A stretch of 64,000 nt of DNA. It comes from Saccharopolyspora indica (GTDB lineage: Bacteria; Actinomycetota; Actinomycetes; Mycobacteriales; Pseudonocardiaceae). Of this stretch, positions 38,292 through 47,003 are shown in pieces. Where the stretch lies: assembly GCF_027853965.1 (NCBI RefSeq), contig NZ_JAQGLB010000030.1, positions 1 to 64,000 of the forward strand. Reading direction: 5' to 3'. Under the pieces are notes generated by a model. It made no database searches. It had not been told where the DNA came from and saw only the letters and a program-made list of their open reading frames with translations. The position numbers and the translations under genes are program-made. Each line of letters begins with the position of its first letter. Position 1 is the stretch's first letter.

Positions 38292-39869
38292 ATGACCCTG
38301 CTCGTCGCACTGATCCTGCTGCCGATCGCCGGGTCGGTGGTGGTGGCGCTGCTGCGCGGCAACGCGCCGGCGGCGAAGTGGACCGCGCTCGGGTTCTCCC
38401 TGGTGGAGCTCGTGCTCGCGCTCGCCGCGTGGGCCGCCTACGACCCGGCCGGACCGCGGCTCCAGCTCACCAGCTCGGTGGCGTGGATCCCGGCGTTCGA
38501 CATCCGGCTGTCCTTCGGCGTGGACGGCATCGCGCTGGTGATGATCGCGGTGATCGCGCTGCTCACCCCGCTGGTGCTCGGCTACAGCTGGGGCGAGCGG
38601 CTGCCGGAGGGGCGCTCGCACGGCGGGTTCTTCTCGCTGCTGCTGCTGGAGCAGGCGCTGACGGTGGCGGTGTTCGCCGCGACCGACCTGTTCCTGTTCT
38701 ACGTGCTGTTCGAGATCATGCTGATCCCGATGTACTTCCTCATCGGCAGCTACGGCGGTGCGAAGCGCACCTACGCCGCGATGAAGTTCTTCCTGTACTC
38801 CTTCCTCGGCGGCCTGATCATGCTGGCCTCGGCGATCGGCGCCTACGTCTACGCCGCGGAGGTGACCGGCCGCGGCACCTTCGACTGGGCGACGCTGGTG
38901 CCGGTCCTGCGGGACGCGCCGGTGAGCGTCCAGGTGTGGCTGTTCCTCGGCTTCTTCGCCGCGTTCGCCATCAAGGCGCCGCTGGTCCCGTTCCACACCT
39001 GGCTGCCGGACGCCGCGCAGCAGGCGCCGATCGGCGTCGCGGTGATCGTGGTCGGCGTGCTGGACAAGGTCGGCACCTTCGGCTTCCTGCGCTACAGCCT
39101 GCCGCTGACGCCGGACGCCTCGCAGCTGCTCGCGCCGCTGGTGCTGGTGCTGGCGGTCGTCGGCGTGCTCTACGGCTCGTTCCAGGCGTTCGGGCAGACC
39201 GACTTCAAGCGGTTCATCGCCTACGTCTCGATCGCGCATTTCGGGTTCATCGCGCTGGGCATCTTCGCGTTCACCTCGCAGTCGCACGTCGGCGCGGTGT
39301 CGTACATGGTCAACCACAGCATCGCGACCGGGATGCTGATCCTGGTGATCGGCATGGTGATCTCCCGCGGCGGCTCCACCCGCATCGCCGACTACGGCGG
39401 CATGGCGAAGGTGACGCCGCTGCTGGCGGGCACGCTGCTGATCGCCGGGCTGAGCACCCTGTCGCTGCCGGGCACGAACTCGTTCATCAGCGAATTCCTC
39501 GTGCTCATCGGCTCTTTCGAGACCCGGCCGGTGTTCACCGTGCTGGCCACCATCGGCATGGTGCTGGCCGCGGTCTACGTGCTGTGGCTCTTCCAGCGCA
39601 CCATGCAGGGCCCGCTGCGCGGCGACGCGCTGCTGGGCACCGCGGGCGGGCCGGGCGCGGTCACCGACCCGAACAAGCCGGGCGCGCACCGGCTCCGGGT
39701 CGCCGACCTCGGCGCCCGCGAGATCGCCGTGCTGACCCCGCTGATCGTGCTGGTGCTCGCGTTGGGCTTCTACCCGAAGCCGGTGCTGGACGTGATCAAC
39801 CCGTCGGTCGCGGCAACCATGAGCGAGGTCGGCGTCACCGACCCCGTGACCTCGCAGGGAGGTAACTGA
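38292..39869 (+). CDS. nuoM: NADH-quinone oxidoreductase subunit M
   Basis: Antiporter-like proton-pumping subunit of 525 residues and about 14 helices. The conserved Glu lies in LFEIMLIPMYFLIG and the discontinuous-helix Lys region in FHTWLPDAAQQAPI. The ATG at 38292 is preceded by GGGAGGAGA. It is followed by nuoN after 2 bp. Length and motifs are normal. Confidence 0.95.
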   Translation: MTLLVALILLPIAGSVVVALLRGNAPAAKWTALGFSLVELVLALAAWAAYDPAGPRLQLTSSVAWIPAFDIRLSFGVDGIALVMIAVIALLTPLVLGYSWGERLPEGRSHGGFFSLLLLEQALTVAVFAATDLFLFYVLFEIMLIPMYFLIGSYGGAKRTYAAMKFFLYSFLGGLIMLASAIGAYVYAAEVTGRGTFDWATLVPVLRDAPVSVQVWLFLGFFAAFAIKAPLVPFHTWLPDAAQQAPIGVAVIVVGVLDKVGTFGFLRYSLPLTPDASQLLAPLVLVLAVVGVLYGSFQAFGQTDFKRFIAYVSIAHFGFIALGIFAFTSQSHVGAVSYMVNHSIATGMLILVIGMVISRGGSTRIADYGGMAKVTPLLAGTLLIAGLSTLSLPGTNSFISEFLVLIGSFETRPVFTVLATIGMVLAAVYVLWLFQRTMQGPLRGDALLGTAGGPGAVTDPNKPGAHRLRVADLGAREIAVLTPLIVLVLALGFYPKPVLDVINPSVAATMSEVGVTDPVTSQGGN

Positions 39870-39871
39870 CA

Positions 39872-41452
39872 GTGGGTGTCTTGACGAGGGACGCGGGTGC
39901 GCTGGCACAGGCGCAACCCGTGGAAATCCCACCGATCGACTACGCGGCGATCGCCCCGATCCTGATCATCCTCGGCGCGGCCTGCGTGGCGATCCTGGTC
40001 GAGGCGTTCCTGCCGCGGCACCAGCGCTGGCCGGTGCAGGTCGGGCTGAGCCTGGTGTCCATCGTGGTCGCCGGGATCGCGCTGGCGGTCTACGCGCGCT
40101 CGGGCGGCACCGGGGTGACGACGCTGTCGGACACCCTGGCGGTCGACCCGCCCACCCTGTTCCTGTGGGGCACCCTGCTCGCGCTCGGCCTGGCCGCGAT
40201 CCTGCTGATCGCGGACCGCTCGGTGGAGCCGGGCGGCTCGTTCGTCTCCGAGGAGCGGCGCTCCGAAGGGCCGGGCACCATGAGCCGCGCCGCGGCCGCG
40301 GTGTCGGGCATGCGCACCGAGGTCTTCCCGCTCGCCCTGTTCTCGCTCGGCGGCATGCTGGTCTTCGTCGCGGCGAACGACCTGCTGACCATGTTCATCG
40401 CGCTGGAGACGCTGAGCCTCCCGCTGTACCTGATGTGCGGGCTGGCCAAGCGGCGCCGGCTGCTCTCGCAGGAAGCCGCGGTCAAGTACTTCCTGCTCGG
40501 CGCCTTCGCCTCGGCGTTCTTCCTGTACGGCCTGGCGCTGCTCTACGGCTACGCCGGTTCGGTGAAGCTGCAGGCCATCGCCGACGCCACCGCCGGATCG
40601 GACCGCTCGGACACGCTGCTGTTCGCCGGTCTCGGCCTGCTGCTGGTGGGTCTGCTGTTCAAGGCCTCGGTCGGCCCGTTCCACACCTGGACGCCGGACG
40701 TCTACCAGGGCGCTCCGACCGCGGTGACCGGGTTCATGGCCGCCTGCACCAAGGTCGCGGCCTTCGGCGCGATCCTGCGCGTGCTGCAGGTCGGCTTCGA
40801 GGCGTCGAGCTGGGAGTGGAAGGGCGTGCTGTGGGCCGTCGCGATCGCCTCGATGGTGATCGGCGTGGTGCTCGGCCTGACCCAGAGCGACATCAAGCGG
40901 ATGGTCGCCTACTCCTCGGTGGCGCACGCCGGGTTCATGCTGGTCGGTTCGCTGGCGCTGACCGAGCGCGGCCTGTCCGGCACGCTGTTCTACCTGCTGG
41001 CCTACGGGTTCAGCACGATCGCGATCTTCGGCGTGATCAGCCTGGTGCGGCGCTCCGATGGTGAGGCAACTCACCTCTCCGACTGGGCGGGCCTGGCGAA
41101 GCGCTCGCCGCTGGTCGCCGGGGTGTTCGCCTTCCTGCTGTTCGCCCTCGCCGGCATCCCGCTGACGAGCGGATTCATCGGCAAGTTCGTGGTCTTCGAG
41201 GCGGCGCTGGCCGACGGGATGGCCCCGCTGGTGGTCGTCGCCCTGCTGGCCAGTGCGGTTGCCGCGTTCTTCTACCTCCGTGTCATCGTGCTGATGTACT
41301 TCCGGGAACCCGCCGCTGACGGCCCCACCGTCAGCGTGCCGGGTGCGTTCACGACAGCCGCGATCACGCTCGGTGTGGTCGTCACGCTGCTGCTGGGCGT
41401 GCTGCCGACGCTGGCGCTGGACTGGGCGAACGTCGGCGGCTTCGTGTCGTAG
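39872..41452 (+). CDS. nuoN: NADH-quinone oxidoreductase subunit N
   Basis: Third antiporter-like pumping subunit, 526 residues, about 14 helices. Conserved features include the Glu of FIALETLSLPLYLMCG and FHTWTPDVYQGAPTAVTGFM. The GTG at 39872 is chosen, with GGGAGG upstream at the nuoM end. It closes the 14-gene operon; a polyprenyl synthase starts 48 bp later without an intervening hairpin, so readthrough is likely. Confidence 0.95.
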   Translation: MGVLTRDAGALAQAQPVEIPPIDYAAIAPILIILGAACVAILVEAFLPRHQRWPVQVGLSLVSIVVAGIALAVYARSGGTGVTTLSDTLAVDPPTLFLWGTLLALGLAAILLIADRSVEPGGSFVSEERRSEGPGTMSRAAAAVSGMRTEVFPLALFSLGGMLVFVAANDLLTMFIALETLSLPLYLMCGLAKRRRLLSQEAAVKYFLLGAFASAFFLYGLALLYGYAGSVKLQAIADATAGSDRSDTLLFAGLGLLLVGLLFKASVGPFHTWTPDVYQGAPTAVTGFMAACTKVAAFGAILRVLQVGFEASSWEWKGVLWAVAIASMVIGVVLGLTQSDIKRMVAYSSVAHAGFMLVGSLALTERGLSGTLFYLLAYGFSTIAIFGVISLVRRSDGEATHLSDWAGLAKRSPLVAGVFAFLLFALAGIPLTSGFIGKFVVFEAALADGMAPLVVVALLASAVAAFFYLRVIVLMYFREPAADGPTVSVPGAFTTAAITLGVVVTLLLGVLPTLALDWANVGGFVS

Positions 41453-41500
41453 AGTGCACGCCGGTAGGGCGATCGTTGGGGGAGCGAAGGCGACGGTGAC

Positions 41501-42529
41501 GTGAGCAGGCCAGCGGGAGACCCGATCAGCGAGCTGATCAAGGGCAGTGGGATCGGGATCGACATCACCGACGCGGCGTTGGCCGAGTCGGTGCAGCAGG
41601 GCATCGCTCGGGTGGAGCGGTTGCTGCACGACTCCGTGCAGAGCGACTTCGAGTTCGCCACCCGCACCTCGCTGCACCTGGTCGACGCGGGGGGCAAGCG
41701 GTTCCGGCCGCTGTTCACCCTGCTGGCCGCGCAGTTCGGCGATCCGGACGCCGAGGCGGTGATCACCTCGGCCGCGGTCGTGGAGATGATCCACCTGGCC
41801 ACGCTCTACCACGACGACGTGATGGACGAGGCGACCATGCGGCGCGGCGCGACCAGCGCCAACGCCCGCTGGGACAACTCGATCGCCATCCTGACCGGCG
41901 ACTTCCTGTTCGCCCAGGCGTCGGCGCTGATCGCCGACCTCGGCGCGGACGCGGTCCGCGACATGGCGCGCACCTTCGAGCTGCTGGTCACCGGGCAGAT
42001 GCGGGAGACCGTCGGGGTCGGCCCCGATGAGGACGCCGTGGAGTTCTACCTGCGGGTGGTCTTCGAGAAGACCGGTTCGCTGATCGCCACCGCGGGCCGG
42101 TTCGGCGCGTGGTTCTCCGGCGCGGACCAGTCGATCGTCGAGTCGCTGGAGCGGATCGGCCGGCTCATCGGCATCGGGTTCCAGATCTCCGACGACATCA
42201 TCGACATCGCCTCGCCCGCCGACGAGTCCGGCAAGACGCCGGGCACCGATCTCCGCGAGGGCGTGCGCACGCTGCCGATGCTGTACGCGCTGGCCGACCC
42301 GGAGACCGATCCCCGGCTGCGCGACCTGCTGTCCCGCGCGCTGTCCGACGACGCCGAGGTGCACGAAGCGCTGGAGCTGCTGCGCGCGTCGAACGGCTTG
42401 GAGCGCACTCGCGCGACCTTGGACGAATACGCCGCCGACGCCCGCAAGGAGCTCGCCTCGCTGCCGGACACCCCGGCCCGCGAGGCGCTGTCCGTGCTGG
42501 TCGACTACGTGGTGGCGCGGACCCGCTGA
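41501..42529 (+). CDS. Polyprenyl diphosphate synthase (probable menaquinone side-chain synthase)
   Basis: Builds an all-trans prenyl chain from isopentenyl diphosphate, the tail used by MenA. The 342-residue product has both Asp-rich motifs, DDVMDEATMRRG (from residue 105) and DDIID, plus GGKRFRPLFTLLAA. The chain-length site, just before the first DDxxD, has small residues (Leu-Ala-Thr-Leu-Tyr-His), which fits a medium or long product such as C45. It starts with GTG at 41501, 48 bp after nuoN. The M. tuberculosis homologue grcC1 also neighbours menJ and htpX; here complex I has come between. Confidence 0.88.
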   Translation: MSRPAGDPISELIKGSGIGIDITDAALAESVQQGIARVERLLHDSVQSDFEFATRTSLHLVDAGGKRFRPLFTLLAAQFGDPDAEAVITSAAVVEMIHLATLYHDDVMDEATMRRGATSANARWDNSIAILTGDFLFAQASALIADLGADAVRDMARTFELLVTGQMRETVGVGPDEDAVEFYLRVVFEKTGSLIATAGRFGAWFSGADQSIVESLERIGRLIGIGFQISDDIIDIASPADESGKTPGTDLREGVRTLPMLYALADPETDPRLRDLLSRALSDDAEVHEALELLRASNGLERTRATLDEYAADARKELASLPDTPAREALSVLVDYVVARTR

Positions 42530-42636
42530 GCGGTGGCCGGATTGCGATCACGAGCCGATCACACCGCCTCGGCGCGGCGGTGCTCCGTGGTAGGCATGCC
42601 GGGAACCACCGGCGGCGCTGAGGAAGGACATCTCTC

Positions 42637-44031
42637 GTGATCACCTGGCTGTTCACCCAGGTGTGGCTGTGGAGCCTTGCCGCGTTCGCGCTCGGCGCCC
42701 TGATCACCTGGCTGCTGTTCGTCCGCCCGCTGCAGCGGCGCCTGGCGGAGGCCGCCGAGTACCCGGACTACGACTACGACCGGCCCGCCGACTACGACGA
42801 GCCGGACACCGCGCGGGAACCGCTGGAGCTGCTGCGCCCGACGCGCCCCCGCGACCCGGAAGAGCCGCCGATCGGCGACTGGGACCGCCCGCCGCGCGCG
42901 TGGGCCGACCCGCGCCTGCAACCGGACGAGGACACCGAGAACACCTGGTTCCGCAAGTGGGACGAGGAGAAGCCGGAAGACCGCTCCGGCACCGAGCAGA
43001 CCGCGGTGCAGCCGCGGATCCCGGCCGAAGCGAGCGCACCCGCCGATCCCGAGGACGACACCTGGGCCGGATCTCCTGGCCCGACGGGCGGTACCGACAC
43101 CTCGGTCGGGTCTGCCGACCCGAGCGACGGTGCGGACACCTGGCGCGGGTCCGCCGATCGGAAGGACGGTGCGGACACCTGGGTCGGGTCTGCCGACCCG
43201 AAGGGCAGTGCGGACACCTGGCGTGGATCCGCCGACCCCAAGGACGGTGCGGACACCTGGCGCGGATCTGCTGGTCCGGAGGAGGACGCGGACACCTGGC
43301 GCGGCGCTGCCGGTCCGGAGGAGGACGCGGACACCTGGCGCGGCGCTGCCGGTCCGGAGGACGACGCGGACACCTGGCGCGGCGCTGCCGGTCCGGAGGA
43401 CGACGCGGATACCTGGCGTGCGTCTGCCGGTCCGAAGGATGGTGCGGACACCTGGGTCGGGTCCGTCGACCCGAACGATGGTGCGGACACCTGGCGCGGG
43501 TCTGCCGGTCCGAACGATGATGCGGACACCTGGCGCGGGTCTGCCGATCCGAAGGACGGCGCCGACACCCGGATCGGGCCGAGCGACTCGAAGGACACCG
43601 CGGAGCCCGACACGGCGGTGACGCCGGTCAGCCGCGAGGAGCCGCAGCCCGCCGCCTCGTTCTCCGGCCAGCTGGAGGACGCCGAACGCCTGTCCGGCCA
43701 GCTGCGGTCGCTGTTCGAGTCGGAGCAGAAGAGCGATGCGCAGCCCGCGACGCCGTACGTGCCGCCGGTCGGCGCGGAGGCGACGCAGGTCATGCCCGCG
43801 GTCGTCGAGGACGAGGACGTCCCGCCGCTCCCGCAGCGCACGCCGGGCGCGGGCCCGCACCCCGGTCGCGACAGCGGCTGGTCCGGCCCGATGGTGAAGG
43901 GCCACTCGGCGTCCCGCCAGTACCACACCCCGGAATCGCCCCAGTACGACGACATCGTCGCCGACGTCTGGTTCCGCTCCGCCAAGGACGCCGAGATCGC
44001 CGGCTTCACCTCCTGGAACGGCCGCGCCTAA
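42637..44031 (+). CDS. Membrane-anchored protein with fourteen 13-residue tandem repeats and C-terminal sunset-like domain
   Basis: A 464-residue protein of unknown function. One membrane helix near the N-terminus (about residues 8-30) is followed by an acidic, Pro-rich stretch. Residues 140-321 are fourteen 13-residue repeats with consensus ADTWRGSADPKDG. A Pro/Glu-rich spacer follows. The last ~45 residues (VKGHSASRQYHTPESPQYDD then VADVWFRSAKDAEIAGF) resemble the short 'sunset' domain of actinobacterial envelope-associated proteins. The ATG or GTG at 42637 lies shortly after AGGAAGGA. No neighbour indicates its role; three terminator hairpins follow it. Confidence 0.7.
   Translation: MITWLFTQVWLWSLAAFALGALITWLLFVRPLQRRLAEAAEYPDYDYDRPADYDEPDTAREPLELLRPTRPRDPEEPPIGDWDRPPRAWADPRLQPDEDTENTWFRKWDEEKPEDRSGTEQTAVQPRIPAEASAPADPEDDTWAGSPGPTGGTDTSVGSADPSDGADTWRGSADRKDGADTWVGSADPKGSADTWRGSADPKDGADTWRGSAGPEEDADTWRGAAGPEEDADTWRGAAGPEDDADTWRGAAGPEDDADTWRASAGPKDGADTWVGSVDPNDGADTWRGSAGPNDDADTWRGSADPKDGADTRIGPSDSKDTAEPDTAVTPVSREEPQPAASFSGQLEDAERLSGQLRSLFESEQKSDAQPATPYVPPVGAEATQVMPAVVEDEDVPPLPQRTPGAGPHPGRDSGWSGPMVKGHSASRQYHTPESPQYDDIVADVWFRSAKDAEIAGFTSWNGRA
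43054..43599 (+). repeat. Fourteen in-frame 39-bp tandem repeats
   Basis: Each unit encodes 13 residues around a Trp (ADTWRGS...). Units 5 to 9 are nearly identical and the outer ones are degenerate, the pattern expected from unequal crossover. The array lies entirely within the gene at 42637-44031 and keeps the frame. Copy number is likely to vary between strains. Confidence 0.9.
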
Positions 44032-44045
44032 CCCGATCAGCTGAC

Positions 44046-44096
44046 AGGTGAAGGGCACCTCTCACCAACACACTGGGCGAAAGGTGCCCCTCACCT
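44046..44096. terminator. Hairpin repeat, family C
   Basis: AGGTGAAGGGCACCT opens the left arm and AGGTGCCCCTCACCT closes the right arm, one mismatch. It is the first of three such hairpins within 235 bp between convergent genes. Confidence 0.75.
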
Positions 44097-44122
44097 ACTC
44101 CCCGAACGAGTGGCGACCACCG

Positions 44123-44169
44123 GTGAAGGGCACCTTTAGGCAAGTTAGTTGCTAAAAGGTGCCCTTCAC
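44123..44169. terminator. Hairpin repeat, family C
   Basis: Perfect arms GTGAAGGGCACCTTT and AAAGGTGCCCTTCAC enclose 17 nt that can also pair. The sequence is nearly identical to the copy at 9625-9677. Confidence 0.8.
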
Positions 44170-44229
44170 GCTTCAACCGATCGAGTGGTCAACATCGGGG
44201 CGGCTGCCGCGTTAGCTCAGGAGGGGCGG

Positions 44230-44278
44230 GGTGAAGGGCACCTTTCGCCCGCTTACTCGGCGAAGGGTGCCCTTCACC
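44230..44278. terminator. Hairpin repeat, family C
   Basis: GGTGAAGGGCACCTTTCGCC faces GGCGAAGGGTGCCCTTCACC with one mismatch and a 9-nt loop. It ends 13 bp before the Lrp gene stop and is probably its terminator. Confidence 0.75.
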
Positions 44279-44291
44279 TCGTTGGCATCGC

Positions 44292-44744
44292 TCACTCGGG
44301 TTGGGGTTGGCGTTCGAGGAGGCGGGAGAGGACGACTGTGGAGACGGTTCGGCTGACGAAGTCGACCGAGCGGAGGCGTTCCATGGCTTCTTCCAGGTGG
44401 TGGATGTTCGCCGCGCGCAGGTGGACGATCGCGTCGGCCTGGCCGGAGACGGTGTAGGCCGCGACGACCTCCGGCAGCGGTTCCAGGCCGGTGCGGATCC
44501 GGTGCGCGGGGACGTTCCCGGAGCAGTGCACCTCGACGAACGCCTCGGTGCCCCAGCCCAGCGCCTCCGGGTCCACGACCGCGGTGAAGCCCTGCAGCAC
44601 GCCGAGGTCGAGCAGCTTGTCCACCCGCCGCTTCACCGCGGGCGCGGACAGGCCCACCTCCGCGCCGATCTCCGCGTAGCTGGCCCGCGCGTCGGCGACC
44701 AGGTGCGAAATGATTCGTTGATCCAGGACGTCCATACGCAACAT
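44292..44744 (-). CDS. Lrp/AsnC-family transcriptional regulator
   Basis: A 150-residue feast/famine regulator with an N-terminal helix-turn-helix (RASYAEIGAEVGLSAPAVKR) and a C-terminal RAM ligand-binding domain. It is divergent from ddaH with a 65-bp gap that carries the inverted pair AATCGAA/TTCGATT, so ddaH is its probable target and an arginine-related amino acid its likely effector. The start is taken at the ATG at 44744; the in-frame ATG at 44735 would give the more usual MDVLDQR start. Neither has a Shine-Dalgarno sequence. Three family C hairpins lie beyond its stop. Confidence 0.88.
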   Translation of the reverse strand: MLRMDVLDQRIISHLVADARASYAEIGAEVGLSAPAVKRRVDKLLDLGVLQGFTAVVDPEALGWGTEAFVEVHCSGNVPAHRIRTGLEPLPEVVAAYTVSGQADAIVHLRAANIHHLEEAMERLRSVDFVSRTVSTVVLSRLLERQPQPE

Positions 44745-44755
44745 TCTGCCGCAAA

Positions 44756-44808
44756 AATCGAACGTAGCGTTATTGATGGCCGTTCCAGCCACCGCTTACA
44801 TTTCGATT
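44756..44808 (+). promoter_or_regulatory. ddaH promoter and candidate Lrp sites
   Basis: -35 TTGATG (44773-44778) and -10 TACATT (44797-44802) with an 18-bp spacer; the ATG at 44810 lies 7 nt after the -10, so the mRNA should be leaderless. AATCGAA (44756-44762) and TTCGATT (44802-44808) form a widely spaced inverted pair bracketing the promoter, suited to an Lrp octamer or tetramer. Confidence 0.5.
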
Positions 44809-44809
44809 C

Positions 44810-45664
44810 ATGACGGTCATCGCCGATCAGGCTGCCCAACCGATCCAGACGCCGCGGGCCACCCCGCGGCACTACCTGATGTGCCCGCCGCAGTACTTCA
44901 CCGTCGAGTACTCCATCAACCCGTGGATGGATCCGGGAACCCCGGTGGACGCCGACCGCGCGATGGCCCAGTGGGACGAGCTCAAGCGCGCCTACGAGCG
45001 CCTCGGTCACACCGTCGAGGTCATCGAGCCCCAGCCCGGCCTGCCGGACATGGTCTTCGCGGCCAACTCGGCGACCGTGATCGACGGCCGGGTGCTCGGC
45101 GCCCGGTTCCGCGCGCCGCAGCGGGCGGCGGAGGCCGAGCACTTCCGGCGCTGGTTCACCACCCGCGGGTACCGCGACCTGGTCATGCCGTCCCGGATCA
45201 ACGAGGCCGAGGGCGACTTCGCCTGGACCGGGCAGGTCCTGCTGGCGGGCAGCGGCTTCCGCACCGACCCGGAGGCGCACGCCGAGGCGCAGGAGGTGCT
45301 CGGCGTCCCGGTGGTGTCGCTGCGCCTGGTCGACCCGCGCTACTACCACCTGGACACCGCGCTGTTCGTCCTGCGGCGCGGCGCGGACGCGCGCATCGCC
45401 TACTACCCGGAGGCGTTCTCGGCCGGTTCCCGCCGGGTGCTGGAGCGGATGTTCCCGGACGCGGTGATCGCGACCGCCGCCGACGCGGCCTGCCTGGGCC
45501 TCAACGGCGTCTCCGACGGCAGGCACGTGGTGCTCCCGACCGAGGCGACCGGCCTGGCCGCGCAGCTGGCCGACCGCGGCTACGAGCCGATCCTGCTGGA
45601 CATCTCGGAGCTCCGGAAGTCGGGCGGCGGCCCGAAGTGCTGCACGCTCGAACTGCACAGCTGA
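44810..45664 (+). CDS. ddaH: Dimethylarginine dimethylaminohydrolase
   Basis: Hydrolyses N-omega-methylated arginines to citrulline and methylamines, or acts as a related guanidino-group hydrolase. The 284-residue pentein-fold protein has PDMVFAANSA, NEAEGDF, the catalytic His in YYHLDTALF, and the nucleophilic Cys near the C-terminus (PKCCTLEL; C277 or C278). The ATG at 44810 directly follows a -10-like TACATT. It is divergent from an Lrp regulator and no arginine pathway gene is adjacent. Related enzymes with this fold include arginine deiminase and ornithine-forming enzymes, so substrate is inferred. Confidence 0.85.
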   Translation: MTVIADQAAQPIQTPRATPRHYLMCPPQYFTVEYSINPWMDPGTPVDADRAMAQWDELKRAYERLGHTVEVIEPQPGLPDMVFAANSATVIDGRVLGARFRAPQRAAEAEHFRRWFTTRGYRDLVMPSRINEAEGDFAWTGQVLLAGSGFRTDPEAHAEAQEVLGVPVVSLRLVDPRYYHLDTALFVLRRGADARIAYYPEAFSAGSRRVLERMFPDAVIATAADAACLGLNGVSDGRHVVLPTEATGLAAQLADRGYEPILLDISELRKSGGGPKCCTLELHS

Positions 45665-45681
45665 CCGAGGGGACGGGGAAG

Positions 45682-45714
45682 GCGAAGGGCACCGCTCGCC
45701 GCGGTGCCCTTCGC
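45682..45714. terminator. Hairpin repeat, family C (short variant)
   Basis: GCGAAGGGCACCGC pairs with GCGGTGCCCTTCGC; only 5 nt separate the arms. It lies 17 bp after ddaH. Confidence 0.75.
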
Positions 45715-45717
45715 GGT

Positions 45718-45761
45718 GCGATTTCAATGGAGATCAGACGTCCGATTTCCATTGAGATCGC
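45718..45761. terminator. Hairpin repeat, family D
   Basis: GCGATTTCAATGGAGATC pairs with GATTTCCATTGAGATCGC with few mismatches. It closely matches 17116-17159 and directly abuts the family C hairpin. Confidence 0.75.
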
Positions 45762-45776
45762 ATAGATCCCGACGCG

Positions 45777-45810
45777 CCACCGGCGTGTCGGGCACCTGAC
45801 ACGCCGGTGG
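45777..45810. terminator. Hairpin associated with family D
   Basis: Perfect 13-bp arms CCACCGGCGTGTC and GACACGCCGGTGG enclose 8 nt. It lies 30 bp before the YceI gene stop, on the terminator side of that leftward gene. Confidence 0.7.
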
Positions 45811-45840
45811 GGTCCGCCCGTGGACGACGGCGGACCGGAG

Positions 45841-46746
45841 TCACTGCTCCATGACGGCCTGGACGCCGATCTCGAGGTCGATGGTGGGGCCGACGACCGC
45901 GATCCCCTTGGCCAGCGTGGCCTTCCAGTCGACCGAGAAGTCCTCGCGGCGCAGGGTCGCAGTGGAGTGGCAGGCCACCCGCAGATCGCCGTCGAAGCCC
46001 GGGCCCTGCCACTTGCGCTGGCCCAGGTAGGTCGTGGCCAGCTCGACCGGGCGGGTGGTGCCGCGCAGCGTCAGGTGCCCGCTGACCGACCAGCGGTCCG
46101 CGCGCAGGTGGGTGAACCGGTCGCTGGTGAACCGGATGTGCGGGTGGTTGGCCACGTCGAAGAAGTCCGCCGAGCGCAGGTGGTCGTCGCGCATCTTGAC
46201 GCCGGTCTCGATGCTCGCCGCGTTGATCGCCACCTCGATGCGGGAGTCCTCGAACCGCTCGGCGACCTGCACGACGCCGTCGAACTCCTTGAACATGCCG
46301 TGGATCTTGGACATGCCGATGTGCGGGGCGACGAACCGGATCTCGGTGTGGTACGGGTCGAACCGGTAGCGGCCGGGGATCGGCGGCTCCAGCGATTCGT
46401 CCGGTGTCAGCTGGACGGTGCCGAGCTGGAGGTGCCGGTTGACGCCCACCTCCACCTGCGTGCTGTAGCGGCGGTAGCCGCCCGCGCTGATCGACAGCCG
46501 GTGGGTGCCGGGGGCGATCGAAGTCGCGAAGCTGCCGTAGCTGTCGGTGATGCCGTGCGCGGTCCGCTGGTTGAGCCTGCCGACCAGCGTCACGGCCGCC
46601 CCGGGCAGCAGCTGTCCCCGCTCGTCCTGCACCTGGCAGGTGATGACGCCGCTGTCCAGCGGGGTCGGGAGGAAGTTGGAGACGCCGGGGCGCGGCGAAC
46701 CGCTGTTACCTGCCGAACGACGCCGCCGCAGCTTGGCGAAGATCAT
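45841..46746 (-). CDS. YceI-family protein fused to an N-terminal carboxypeptidase-regulatory-like domain
   Basis: A 301-residue two-domain protein. Residues about 35-115 look like a carboxypeptidase-regulatory-like beta-sandwich ([20 protein letters not shown] style repeat, then [16 protein letters not shown]). Residues about 125-301 form the YceI lipocalin-like domain ([39 protein letters not shown]), which in relatives binds polyprenoids. No signal peptide is evident, so it may be cytoplasmic. The ATG at 46746 has GGAAGGA 7 nt upstream; the longer frame to 46794 has none. A polyprenoid-binding role would fit the quinone genes of the region, but that is inference. Confidence 0.82.
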   Translation of the reverse strand: MIFAKLRRRRSAGNSGSPRPGVSNFLPTPLDSGVITCQVQDERGQLLPGAAVTLVGRLNQRTAHGITDSYGSFATSIAPGTHRLSISAGGYRRYSTQVEVGVNRHLQLGTVQLTPDESLEPPIPGRYRFDPYHTEIRFVAPHIGMSKIHGMFKEFDGVVQVAERFEDSRIEVAINAASIETGVKMRDDHLRSADFFDVANHPHIRFTSDRFTHLRADRWSVSGHLTLRGTTRPVELATTYLGQRKWQGPGFDGDLRVACHSTATLRREDFSVDWKATLAKGIAVVGPTIDLEIGVQAVMEQ

Positions 46747-47003
46747 CTGGATCCTTCCTGCCCGACCGCGGGGTACGGTGGACAAAGTTTTCATTTCAAC
46801 TACCGGCGGGTCATGCTAGATCGCTCCGGCGGAGCCCCTCGCGCTGCCACCGGGCTCGTTGCCTTCGGCACATCCGCCCAGCGGAACTACGACTCGCGCC
46901 GGCTCGTTCTCTGAGTGACCTTCGAGAAGGGCGGGGAGATCGTCCGCTGAGGCCATCCGGAAGGTGTCGGCCCCCGCTCGGGGCCTTGGTAGAGGTAGGC
47001 ACG

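Noticed and set aside
43054-43599. Tandem 39-bp repeats considered as a CRISPR array
   Set aside because: There are no unique spacers; the repeats are contiguous and encode an in-frame 13-residue unit inside a gene.
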